A stretch of 64,000 nucleotides of DNA from Halorussus salinus (GTDB lineage Archaea; Halobacteriota; Halobacteria; Halobacteriales; Haladaptataceae). The stretch covers positions 496,001 to 560,000 of the forward strand of contig NZ_SBIS02000007.1 of assembly GCF_004765815.2 (NCBI RefSeq). Reading direction: 5' to 3'. The position numbers and the translations under genes were made by a program. Below, piece after piece: positions 15,130-22,721 of this stretch; position 1 is the first letter of the stretch, and each line of letters starts with the position of its first letter. The notes under the pieces were generated by a model, which was not told where the DNA came from, did no database searches, and saw only the letters and a list, made by a program, of their open reading frames with translations.

Positions 15130-15468
15130 ATGGTCGTCTCCATCCACCAGTTAGACGACGGCGCGTGGCTCAGCGTCAACGACTCGCGGTCGGTCCCCGT
15201 GAGCGAACTCTGGCTCCTCGCGCGCCACGACTTCTGTGACTGCGAACCCGCCGACTTCCTCGCGGAGGGGTTCGTGGAGGTCGGCGTCGATTGGCCCGAC
15301 GTGGAGGGCCGCATCGCCGGGCAGTGCGTACAGTGCGGCGCGAGCGGTGTCACCGACTGGCTGGCGCTGGGTCGCGTCGAGCGCGGGACCGAGGAGTTCC
15401 GCCGAGTGGACCCGTCGGGCGTCCACGTCCCCGAGCGTCGGCGGCGACTGGCCACCGCCTCGGAGTAG
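15130..15468 (+). CDS. Conserved hypothetical protein with paired cysteines
   Basis: A 112-residue protein from ATG 15130 (GTG 15124 adds two residues). Contains HDFCDCEPADF and then GQCVQCGASG, together a CxC...CxxC set that could bind zinc or a cluster. An imperfect all-beta N-terminal part (MVVSIHQLDDGAWLSVND) precedes it. It lies 124 bases before the reductase operon on the same strand; a CCTCCTC/GAGGAGG inverted repeat at 15471-15485 follows its stop and may end its transcript. Confidence 0.6.
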   Translation: MVVSIHQLDDGAWLSVNDSRSVPVSELWLLARHDFCDCEPADFLAEGFVEVGVDWPDVEGRIAGQCVQCGASGVTDWLALGRVERGTEEFRRVDPSGVHVPERRRRLATASE

Positions 15469-15470
15469 GC

Positions 15471-15485
15471 CCTCCTCGGAGGAGG
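15471..15485 (+). terminator. Perfect 7-base inverted repeat after the cysteine-rich gene
   Basis: CCTCCTC, one base, GAGGAGG, directly after the stop codon of the gene at 15130. No T-run follows, so it is only a weak terminator candidate; it could equally be a processing or regulatory site ahead of the reductase operon. Confidence 0.35.
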
Positions 15486-15592
15486 CCGACGAGGGCGTCT
15501 CCGACCCCGGCAATCCCCGCCGGTTGGCGGGAGCCTCGGGGAAGTTTGACGGGGGAATCGCGCCTTTAGGGTCTCCTCGCGTTGGAACGCTC

Positions 15593-17410
15593 ATGCCGAG
15601 CAAAGTCGAAAGCTGGAAGGACGAACTCTACGGGGTGGAGATTCGGGACCACCTCGAACGCTTCGCCGACGAGGGGTGGGACGCCATCCCGGAGGACGAA
15701 CACGACGCGTGGTTCGAGCGGTTCAAGTGGTGGGGCCTGTACCACCAGCGGAAGGGCCAAGAGTCGTACTTCATGATGCGCGTCGGCGTGCCGATGGGTC
15801 GCCTGACGCCCGAGCAGTTGCGCGTCGTCGGCGAGGTGGCCCGCGAGTACGCCACCGGCCCGGTGGACAATCCGGAGTTCGGCGACGCCTACGCCGACTT
15901 CACGACGCGCCAGTCGATTCAGCTCCACTGGATAAAGGTCGAGGACGTGCCCGACATCTTCGAGAAGTTGGAGTCGGTGGGTCTCGGCACGATTCAGGCC
16001 TGCGGCGACTCGTGGCGCAACATCGTCGGTTCCCCCGTCGCAGGTCGGGACGCCGACGAACTGCTGGACGTGTGGCCCGTCGTGCAGGAACTCCACGACG
16101 AGTTCAAGGGCAACGACCTCTACGAGAACCTGCCCCGCAAGTGGAAGGTCGCGGTCACGGGCGACACCCGCGGCGCGGGACAGGGCGACATCAACGACCT
16201 CGCCTTCGAGCCAGCGCTCAAGGAAGTCGAGAGCGAGGAGGGAGACAGCGAGAACGGAGACGGCGAGGGAACCACCGAAGAAATCGCCGGGTTCAACGTC
16301 CGGGTCGGCGGCGGTCTCGCCCGGAAGGAACCCCGGTTCGCCCGCGACATCGACGTGTTCTGCCGCCCGGAGAACGCCAGCGAGGTCGCCGCGGGCCTCT
16401 CGGGGCTGTTCCGGGACTACGGCGACCGCGACGACCGGTTCAGCGCCCGCATGAAGTTCCTCGTGGACGAGTGGGGCACCGAGAAGGTCCGCGAGACCTT
16501 GCAGGACGAGTACGTCGAGTACGACCTCCCGACCGCGGGCGAGAATCTGCGCGAGCAGTACGACTACAACGCCGGACGCGCCGACTCGCCCGGCGACTAC
16601 GTGGGCGTCCACGACCAGCACGACGGCGACAACTTCGTCGGTCTCTCGGTGCTGGTCGGCCGGATGGCCGCCGAGGACGTAATCGCACTCGCCGACCTCG
16701 CGGAATCCTACGGCTCGGAGATGATAGGCGTCACCCAGCGCCAGAACCTCATCGTCGGCGACATCGCCGACGACGACTTGGACGACTTTCTCGACGAATC
16801 GCTCCTCGACGAGTACTCGCCGGACCCCCATCCCTTCCTCCGCGGGTCCATCGCCTGCACCGGGACCGAGTACTGCTCGCTGTCCATCGTGGAGACGAAA
16901 AACCGGATGGTCCGCTACGGCCGCTGGCTCAAGGAGAACGTCTCGGTTCCCGAGGGCGTCGAGGACTTCCACATCCACCTCTCGGGCTGTACGGCCTCCT
17001 GCGCGCAACCGCAAATCGCGGACATCTCGCTCCGCGGGATGAAGGCGCGCAAGGACGGCGAACCGGTCGAGGCCTTCGACGTTGGTCTGGGCGGCGGACT
17101 CGGCGAGAATCCGGAGTTCGCCGACTGGGTCGAGATGCGCGTCCCCGCCGACGAGATTCCGGGGTACGTTCGCAACCTCCTCTCGACGTTCGAGGAGCAA
17201 CGCGACGAGGGCGAGAGCTTCCGGGACTTCGTTCGGGACCGCGACGAGGAGGAGATGCAGGCCCTCGCCGACCCCGAGGAGACCGACTACGAGGACCCCT
17301 ACATGCACAACACGAAGATGACGTGGTATCCCTACGCCGACGAGGACGAGATGGCCGACTCGCCCGCGCCGACCGACGGGCAGGGAGCGCCGCTTTCGGG
17401 GGACGACTGA
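15593..17410 (+). CDS. Ferredoxin-dependent nitrite or sulfite reductase (siroheme, 4Fe-4S)
   Basis: A 605-residue assimilatory six-electron reductase with two tandem NirA/SiR half-repeats. The siroheme/4Fe-4S cysteines are C422 and C428 in IACTGTEYC and C466 and C470 in SGCTASC, all intact. The start MPSKVESWKDELYG and the tail DYEDPYMHNTKMTWYPYA match haloarchaeal assimilatory nitrite reductases (NirA/NasD), so nitrite is the likelier substrate, but no nitrate reductase or transporter is nearby to settle it. An acidic low-complexity insert (about residues 208-222) separates the halves. First gene of a five-gene operon making its own siroheme. Confidence 0.88.
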   Translation: MPSKVESWKDELYGVEIRDHLERFADEGWDAIPEDEHDAWFERFKWWGLYHQRKGQESYFMMRVGVPMGRLTPEQLRVVGEVAREYATGPVDNPEFGDAYADFTTRQSIQLHWIKVEDVPDIFEKLESVGLGTIQACGDSWRNIVGSPVAGRDADELLDVWPVVQELHDEFKGNDLYENLPRKWKVAVTGDTRGAGQGDINDLAFEPALKEVESEEGDSENGDGEGTTEEIAGFNVRVGGGLARKEPRFARDIDVFCRPENASEVAAGLSGLFRDYGDRDDRFSARMKFLVDEWGTEKVRETLQDEYVEYDLPTAGENLREQYDYNAGRADSPGDYVGVHDQHDGDNFVGLSVLVGRMAAEDVIALADLAESYGSEMIGVTQRQNLIVGDIADDDLDDFLDESLLDEYSPDPHPFLRGSIACTGTEYCSLSIVETKNRMVRYGRWLKENVSVPEGVEDFHIHLSGCTASCAQPQIADISLRGMKARKDGEPVEAFDVGLGGGLGENPEFADWVEMRVPADEIPGYVRNLLSTFEEQRDEGESFRDFVRDRDEEEMQALADPEETDYEDPYMHNTKMTWYPYADEDEMADSPAPTDGQGAPLSGDD

Positions 17411-17411
17411 G

Positions 17412-17741
17412 ATGGCCGACCGCGTGCTGAAGGTCAACGCGTACACGACGCTGGACCTCGTGGACGCCACCGCCGAGGGCCACGACTTCGAGGAGTCGGC
17501 CTACGCCACGCTGAACGCGACCGCGGCCCGAAACGACCCCGACAGCGTGGCCCTCCAGTTGGAACTCGACAACACGGAACTGGACGCGCTCCCGACCCAC
17601 GCCGACAAGGTAGACCTCTCGCCCGAGCAGGCCCGCACCCTCGCCGCCGACTTGAAGAAACACGCCGAGCGAGTCGAGCAGGCCCAGAACCGCACCGACG
17701 CCGACGAGACCGAACCCCGAGCCACCGCCGACGATGACTGA
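17412..17741 (+). CDS. DUF6360 family protein
   Basis: A 109-residue small protein with the start MADRVLKVNAYTTLDLVDAT and an acidic, helical C-terminus. This haloarchaeal family tends to occur next to nitrite reductase genes. Function unknown; a small subunit or an assembly factor is possible. It starts two bases after the reductase stop and overlaps the CbiX start by eight bases, so it is translated as part of the operon. Confidence 0.75.
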   Translation: MADRVLKVNAYTTLDLVDATAEGHDFEESAYATLNATAARNDPDSVALQLELDNTELDALPTHADKVDLSPEQARTLAADLKKHAERVEQAQNRTDADETEPRATADDD

Positions 17742-19404
17742 GCAGGCGACGACCGAGCGGGCGCTGATAATCGCGGGCCACGGCTCCCACCGGAATCCCG
17801 ATTCCGCCGCGCCGGTCCACCGCGCGGTCGATGCGGCCCGCGAAGACGGCTCCTTCGCCGAGGTCCGCCCGGCGTTCTGGAAGGAAGCCCCGTCGTTTCG
17901 GGACGTACTTCACACCGTGGATGCCGACGAGGCAATCGTCGTCCCGTTGTTCGTCAGCGAGGGCTACTTCGTCCAGCAGGTCCTGCCCCGCGAGTTCGGA
18001 CTGGGTGTCGAGGACCGCGGCGACGACGCGCCGACGCTCAGATACGCCGACCCCATCGGCACTCACCCCGAGATGACCGACGTTATCGCGGCCCGCGCCC
18101 GCCGGATGCTGGCGGGCGAGTCCGCCGACGGCACGTCGGCGGACGCTGGGGGGGCTGTTCTCCCGGAAGAAACCGCGCTCGCGGTAATCGGTCACGGCAC
18201 CGAGCGCAACCCCAACAGCGCAGAAGCCATCTACGACCACGTCGCGGCGCTCCGCGAAGAGTACGACTTCGCCGAGGTCGGCGCGCTGTTCATGGACGAA
18301 GCGCCCTACGTCGAGGACGTTCTGGACGAGTTTTCGGCCGACGAAATCGCGGTCGTCCCGCTGTTCACCGCCGACGGGTTCCACACCCGAGACGAGATTC
18401 CGGAACTCCTCGGCCTGACCGACGACCCGACGACGGGCTACCCCGTTCCGGGGACGGTGGAGGGACGGCGCGTCTGGTACTCCTCGGCGGTCGGCACGGA
18501 CCCGCTCGTCGTGGACGTGGTGTTAGAGCGCGCCGCGGAGGCTGGCGCGGACCTCGACGCCGACGCGGAGAACGGGAACTCCGGATTCGTCCGCCAGCGG
18601 GCGGCAGACACCTTCGTCTCGTGGGTCGAGCAGGCCGGAGCCGAGTCGAGCCACGCGGCCCGCGAATCCCGGAAGTGCCGCAACTCCCGCGTCTGGGGCG
18701 AACTCGCCGTCGGCGCGACCGACGGCGAGACCGAGAGCGACCGGCCCGGAAACCGGAGCTATCACCTGCGCCACCGTAGCGACCGCGGCGTGCCCGCGTC
18801 GGACCTCGAATCGCTGGCGGTCGGCGACCTGCGCGAGGAGGTCCGGTACGCCGACGACGGCCGCTACCGACCGTTCTCCGGCGAGGAGACCCTGCCGACT
18901 GGCTGGGTCTGTGCGGGCCTCGACCGCGAGGAGTTCCTGCACGCGGTTTCGACCGTCTACCCCGCGGGCGTCGAACACTGGGCCGCCGAGCGAGCGGGCG
19001 ACCTCGACCCGGTTCCGTTCCGGGCGGTCGCCGACCGCCAGACCGGCATCTACGACTGCGTGAGCGACTGCTCGCCCGCGGAGGTGTCCGGAACCATCGA
19101 CGCGGCCTGCGGCAACTGCGCGAAGCGCCGGGCGTGGGACGCCGAGGGCGTCTCGCCGGAATCCGCTAGCGCGGATTCGGCCGGGACCGGAGGAGACTCC
19201 CTTCCCTGCCGAGAGCCGTGTTCGTTCCTCGTCGCGGCGGCACGCGAGTTCCACCAGCACGAGGACCCAGAAGCATCGACTTCCGACCGACCCACCGAGA
19301 GCGACCCGTCCGTGCCCCGCGGCGACGCGACCGACCCGGCGAACGTCTACCGGGTGCGGTACCGCCGGGCGCGAGACGACCTCCGACAGCGACCAGACCC
19401 ATGA
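17734..19404 (+). CDS. CbiX-type sirohydrochlorin chelatase fused to a DR2241-like domain
   Basis: A 556-residue protein. Two CbiX/SirB halves carry the catalytic histidine motifs: AGHGSHRNPDSAAPV near residue 15 and VIGHGTERNPNSAEA near residue 150. The C-terminal half (about residues 290-480) is DR2241-like, with a cysteine cluster (CVSDCSPAEV, CGNCAKR, LPCREPCSF) suited to an iron-sulfur centre. CbiX chelatases insert Fe2+ (siroheme) or Co2+ into sirohydrochlorin; next to SUMT and a siroheme enzyme, iron is the likely metal. Overlaps DUF6360 by 8 bases and SUMT by 4 (ATGA). Confidence 0.85.
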   Translation: MTEQATTERALIIAGHGSHRNPDSAAPVHRAVDAAREDGSFAEVRPAFWKEAPSFRDVLHTVDADEAIVVPLFVSEGYFVQQVLPREFGLGVEDRGDDAPTLRYADPIGTHPEMTDVIAARARRMLAGESADGTSADAGGAVLPEETALAVIGHGTERNPNSAEAIYDHVAALREEYDFAEVGALFMDEAPYVEDVLDEFSADEIAVVPLFTADGFHTRDEIPELLGLTDDPTTGYPVPGTVEGRRVWYSSAVGTDPLVVDVVLERAAEAGADLDADAENGNSGFVRQRAADTFVSWVEQAGAESSHAARESRKCRNSRVWGELAVGATDGETESDRPGNRSYHLRHRSDRGVPASDLESLAVGDLREEVRYADDGRYRPFSGEETLPTGWVCAGLDREEFLHAVSTVYPAGVEHWAAERAGDLDPVPFRAVADRQTGIYDCVSDCSPAEVSGTIDAACGNCAKRRAWDAEGVSPESASADSAGTGGDSLPCREPCSFLVAAAREFHQHEDPEASTSDRPTESDPSVPRGDATDPANVYRVRYRRARDDLRQRPDP

Positions 19405-20252
19405 GCTATCCGAACCAGAACGCGACCACCGGCACCGCCTACCTCGTCGGCGCGGGACCGGGCGACCCCGAACTGCTGACCGTGAAAGCCCGGCGTCTCC
19501 TCGACGAGGCTGACACCGTCTTCCACGACAACCTCGTGGGCGACGACCTCGTGGAGACGATTCCCGAGTGTACGACCGTCGAAAACGTCGGCAAGCGACC
19601 CGGCGGGGAGCGGACGCCGCAGGCCGAAATCAACGACCTGCTGGTCCGCGAGGCCAAGGCGGGCCGCGACGTGGTGCGCCTGAAGGGCGGCGACCCGACC
19701 ACCTTCGGCCGCGGCGGCGAGGAGGCCGAGTACCTCGCGCGCCACGGCGTCCCCTTCGAGTTCGTGCCCGGCGTCTCCAGCGCCATCGCCGGGCCGAGCG
19801 CCGCCGGAATTCCGGCGACTCACCGCGACCACGCCTCGGCGCTCGCGGTCGTCACGGGTCACGAGGACCCGACGAAGGAGGACAGCGCCATCGACTGGGA
19901 CGCGCTCGCGGACATCGTCTCGGCGGGCGGGACGCTCGTCGTCCTGATGGGCGTCGGGCGACTTCCGGACAACGTGGCCGCGCTCAGGCAGAACGGCGTC
20001 GATTCGGACACGCCGGTCGCCATGGTCGAGCGCGCGACGCTCCCGACCGAGCGCACCGTCACCGGGACGCTCGATTCCATCGTGGAGCGCGCCCGAGCGG
20101 TCGATATCGAACCCCCGGCGGTCACCGTCGTCGGCGACGTGGTGAACGTCCGCGAGACGGTCGCCGACTGCCTCGGCGGTGCCGCGGGCGAGTTGGGTCC
20201 GGCGGTCGTCGGCGGCCGAGCGGACGAGGAGGTCGAGGTGAACCAGCGATGA
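19401..20252 (+). CDS. cobA: Uroporphyrinogen-III C-methyltransferase (SUMT)
   Basis: A 283-residue SAM-dependent methylase that turns uroporphyrinogen III into precorrin-2, the first step of the siroheme/cobalamin branch. Family motifs: YLVGAGPGDPELLTVKA (SAM-site loop), VVRLKGGDPTTFGRGGEEAE and VPGVSSAIAGPSAAGIPATH. No CysG-type dehydrogenase domain is fused. ATG 19401 overlaps the CbiX stop and its own stop overlaps the next start (both ATGA), so it is coupled on both sides. Confidence 0.95.
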   Translation: MSYPNQNATTGTAYLVGAGPGDPELLTVKARRLLDEADTVFHDNLVGDDLVETIPECTTVENVGKRPGGERTPQAEINDLLVREAKAGRDVVRLKGGDPTTFGRGGEEAEYLARHGVPFEFVPGVSSAIAGPSAAGIPATHRDHASALAVVTGHEDPTKEDSAIDWDALADIVSAGGTLVVLMGVGRLPDNVAALRQNGVDSDTPVAMVERATLPTERTVTGTLDSIVERARAVDIEPPAVTVVGDVVNVRETVADCLGGAAGELGPAVVGGRADEEVEVNQR

Positions 20253-21358
20253 GCGGCGAGCAGTTGCGCGACGACGCGACCGAAATCGACGGCGAGTGGC
20301 CGCTGAAGCGCCTCCTGACCGAAGGGGGAGTCGGCTCCGGGCCGAAGACCGCCGACGACATGAGCTACGAGCAATCGCGCGAGGCGTTCGACCGCGTGCT
20401 GGTCGGGGACCCCGACCCCGCCACGCTCGGCGCGTTCCTGCTGGCGAACCGCTGGAAGGAGAGTACGCCCGACGAGTTGGCCGGATTCGCCGATTCGATG
20501 CGCGAGCGGTCGGTCGTGGCGGCGACGCCCGACGCCGACCCGGTAGACTGCGGCGGCAACTACGACGGCAAACAGAAGACGGCGGTGCTGGGCGTCGCCG
20601 CCGGACTGGTCGCCGCGGCCGCGGGGACGCCCGTGGTCGCCCACAGCGGGCCGTCGCTCCCCGCGAAGCACGGCACGACCTACGGCGACGTGCTGGCGGA
20701 GCTGGGCGTCCCGACGGAATTGGACCCCGCGGACAGCGCGGCGATGACGGACGAGGTCGGCTTCGGCTTCTACGCCCAGTCGCGGTTCAACCCGGTCGTC
20801 CACGACCTGCGGGCGACCCGCGAGGAGGTCGGCGTCCGGACCTCGGTCAACACCGTCGAGACGCTGGCGAACCCCGCGAACGCGAGCGTCCACTTCGGGA
20901 GCTTCTACCACCTCTCGTACGCCGAGCGCATCGCGGGCACCGTCCGCGAGAGCCGGGAACTCCCCTTCGAGCGCGTCGTGATGGCTCAGGGCATGGAGGG
21001 CTACGACGACGTGCGCCCCGGCACGACCCGCGTCGCCGAGTGGGACGCCGAGGAGGGCACCGAGGGCGGCCGAATCGAGGACGGCGAGGTCGAGACGGCC
21101 GACTCCGGCGCGGACTTCGAGCGCGAGGAGTTGCAGGTCGAGGACCTGCCCGCCGACTCCGCGCGCGTCACCGAGGAGGTACTGACCGGGGAACGAGACG
21201 GCCCCTTCGCCGACGCGGTGGCGCTCAACGCCGGGTTCCGAATCTACGCGGGCGGCGACGCAGATTCGGTCGGCGAGGGAGTCGAGCGAGCGCGCGACGC
21301 GCTCGCCGACGGGCGTGCGGCAGAGCGATTCGACGCGCTCCTCGGGTTCGAGCCGTGA
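20249..21358 (+). CDS. Anthranilate phosphoribosyltransferase-like protein (TrpD2/YbiB type)
   Basis: A 369-residue member of the glycosyltransferase family 3 fold: N-terminal helical part with SYEQSREAFDRVL, then the glycine-rich phosphate site. The canonical TrpD GTGGD is replaced by VDCGGNYDGKQKT (near residue 95). Later HSGPSLPAKHGTTYGDVLAELG and RFNPVVHDLRATREEVGVRT follow TrpD order. Last gene of the reductase/siroheme operon, overlapped by ATGA with SUMT, and no trp genes nearby. That context argues against a role in tryptophan synthesis; TrpD2 relatives can bind nucleic acid. Its real role is open. Confidence 0.75.
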   Translation: MSGEQLRDDATEIDGEWPLKRLLTEGGVGSGPKTADDMSYEQSREAFDRVLVGDPDPATLGAFLLANRWKESTPDELAGFADSMRERSVVAATPDADPVDCGGNYDGKQKTAVLGVAAGLVAAAAGTPVVAHSGPSLPAKHGTTYGDVLAELGVPTELDPADSAAMTDEVGFGFYAQSRFNPVVHDLRATREEVGVRTSVNTVETLANPANASVHFGSFYHLSYAERIAGTVRESRELPFERVVMAQGMEGYDDVRPGTTRVAEWDAEEGTEGGRIEDGEVETADSGADFEREELQVEDLPADSARVTEEVLTGERDGPFADAVALNAGFRIYAGGDADSVGEGVERARDALADGRAAERFDALLGFEP

Positions 21359-21402
21359 AGAACGTCGCTTCGGAGTCCGTCGAGTACGACGACAACGCTT
21401 AT

Positions 21403-21418
21403 TTGAACGCTAATTCAA
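21403..21418 (+). promoter_or_regulatory. Inverted repeat TTGAA-N6-TTCAA, possible operator
   Basis: TTGAACGCTAATTCAA lies 10 bases before ATG 21429 and overlaps the downstream part of a CTTATTT TATA-like stretch (21398-21404). Position across a promoter and the TTGAA/TTCAA arms resemble ArsR-family operators, which fits the ArsC-type gene that follows. Confidence 0.5.
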
Positions 21419-21428
21419 TTGGCTCTCG

Positions 21429-21509
21429 ATGGCCGAATCCGCCGACCGCGAGGGTGACGCACTAGACGGGAGAACGAACGGCGAAACGGCGACGCGAGGA
21501 GACCGATGA
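21429..21509 (+). CDS. 26-residue ORF upstream of the ArsC-type gene
   Basis: MAESADREGDALDGRTNGET... ending in TGA that overlaps the next ATG by ATGA. Placed ~28 bases after a TATA-like element, it would be the first codon of the transcript. It has no domain. It may be a coupling leader peptide or the remnant start of an ArsR regulator that has been deleted. Confidence 0.35.
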   Translation: MAESADREGDALDGRTNGETATRGDR

Positions 21510-22021
21510 CGACGGTCGCGTTCGTCTGCGTCCAGAACGCCGGGCGGAGTCAGATGGCGACCGCGTTTGCAGAGCGCGAGGTCCGCGAGCGACGCGAAGC
21601 GTCCGAGCCGACCTCGGTACGGCGAGCGGGGAGGACAGCGAGCGGCGAAGCCGGGAGCGACGACCCGCGAGCAGACGAGCGCGAAGCGTCCGAGGAGGGA
21701 GCCGAGTCGGTCGAAATTCTCACCGGCGGCACCGACCCCGCCGACCACGTCCACGACGAGGTGGTCGAGGTGATGGCCGAGCGCGGGTTCGACCTCTCGG
21801 AGCGGACTCCTCGGGAGATTACCCACGACGAGTTGCAGGACTGCGACTACGTCATCACGATGGGATGTTCTGCCAAGGACGTGTGTCCGGCGACGTGGGC
21901 GGGCGAGAACCGCGACTGGGGGCTGGACGACCCCGACGGCGAGGAGTTGGACGCGGTGCGGGCGATTCGTGACGAAATCGAGGAGCGCGTGGCCGACCTG
22001 TTCGCGGAACTCGCCGCCTGA
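21506..22021 (+). CDS. Low-molecular-weight phosphatase / ArsC-type arsenate reductase family protein
   Basis: A 171-residue protein with the LMW-PTP/ArsC signature: V-CVQNAGRS catalytic loop (C8-x5-R14), then ILTGGTDPADHVH and the acid motif region ITMGCSAKDVCPATW with C residues suited to arsenate reduction. Normal family proteins go from ATAFAER almost straight into the ILTGGT strand; here about 40 charged residues (roughly 25-66) are inserted, containing the in-frame direct repeat REASE. The loop lies on the surface in known structures, so the enzyme may remain active. Distance to the operator above suggests metal(loid) control. Confidence 0.8.
   Translation: MTTVAFVCVQNAGRSQMATAFAEREVRERREASEPTSVRRAGRTASGEAGSDDPRADEREASEEGAESVEILTGGTDPADHVHDEVVEVMAERGFDLSERTPREITHDELQDCDYVITMGCSAKDVCPATWAGENRDWGLDDPDGEELDAVRAIRDEIEERVADLFAELAA
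21593..21694 (+). repeat. In-frame low-complexity insertion with 15-base direct repeat
   Basis: CGCGAAGCGTCCGAG occurs at 21593-21607 and 21680-21694, 87 bases (29 codons) apart, inside the ArsC-type gene. The stretch between is rich in CGAGCG/GCGAAG words typical of haloarchaeal repeat expansions. It explains the extra residues in the protein. Confidence 0.65.
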
Positions 22022-22080
22022 GTTCGGTCCGTCGTTCCCGAGTAGGAAGATTCTTCCCTGCGCGTGTCCCAGATTGCCCC

Positions 22081-22257
22081 ATGAGTTCGTTTACTGTACG
22101 CGGTAAGTTCCAGTCCCGAGACGGCTGGCAGGAGTTCGAGACGAGTATCGAGGCCGACAACGAGGAGGTCGCCGAGGAGCGGACCTACACCAACTTCGGC
22201 AGTTACCACGGCGTGAAGCGCACGCAGCTCGAAGTCGAGGAGGTCGAAGCACAATGA
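22081..22257 (+). CDS. rpl20e: Ribosomal protein eL20/LX
   Basis: A 58-residue archaeal large-subunit protein (LX, L18a-like): MSSFTVRGKFQSRDGWQEFE and SYHGVKRTQLEVEEVEAQ. Full length. In many Euryarchaeota it directly follows aIF6; here 8.7 kb separate them. Its stop overlaps the prefoldin start (ATGATG). Confidence 0.96.
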   Translation: MSSFTVRGKFQSRDGWQEFETSIEADNEEVAEERTYTNFGSYHGVKRTQLEVEEVEAQ

Positions 22258-22715
22258 TGGGTGGCGGCGGCAACCCCGAGCTTCAGGAGCTGTCCCAGCA
22301 GCTACAGGAACTCGAAGAGCAGCAGGACGAACTCGAAAGCGAAATCGAGGAGCTGAAAGACGAGAAGGGAGACATCGACGAGGCCATCGAGGCCATCGAC
22401 GCCCTCGAAACCGGGTCCATCGTGCAGGTCCCGCTCGGCGGCGGCGCACACGTCCGCGCGGAGGTTCAGGACCTCGACGAAATCGTCGTGGAGTTGGGCG
22501 GCGGCTACGCCGCCGAGCGCGAGGAGGACGACGCGGTCGAGACCCTCGAAAACAAGCAGGACACCCTCGACGACCGCATCTCGGACCTCGAAGACGAGGT
22601 TAGCGAGGTCGAAGACGAGAGCCAGCAGTTGGAGCAGAAGGCCCAGCAACTCCAGCAACAGCAGATGCAACAGCAGATGCAGCAGATGCAGGGCGAGCAG
22701 AGCGACGAGGAGTAA
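22254..22715 (+). CDS. pfdA: Prefoldin subunit alpha
   Basis: A 153-residue chaperone subunit. Two long coiled-coil helices (about residues 6-48 and 95-145) flank the beta-hairpin core TGSIVQVPLGGGAHVRAEVQ, the expected alpha-prefoldin plan. The C-terminus is glutamine-rich (QQLQQQQMQQQMQQMQGEQ). It pairs with the beta subunit encoded elsewhere to hand unfolded proteins to the thermosome. It lies in the rpl20e-pfdA-ftsY run with overlap on the left and six bases to ftsY. Confidence 0.96.
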   Translation: MMGGGGNPELQELSQQLQELEEQQDELESEIEELKDEKGDIDEAIEAIDALETGSIVQVPLGGGAHVRAEVQDLDEIVVELGGGYAAEREEDDAVETLENKQDTLDDRISDLEDEVSEVEDESQQLEQKAQQLQQQQMQQQMQQMQGEQSDEE

Positions 22716-22721
22716 CCGGCG

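Noticed and set aside
15566-17470. 634-codon minus-strand frame
   Set aside because: Antisense of the nitrite/sulfite reductase; translation is Val/Glu/Arg low-complexity with no motifs.
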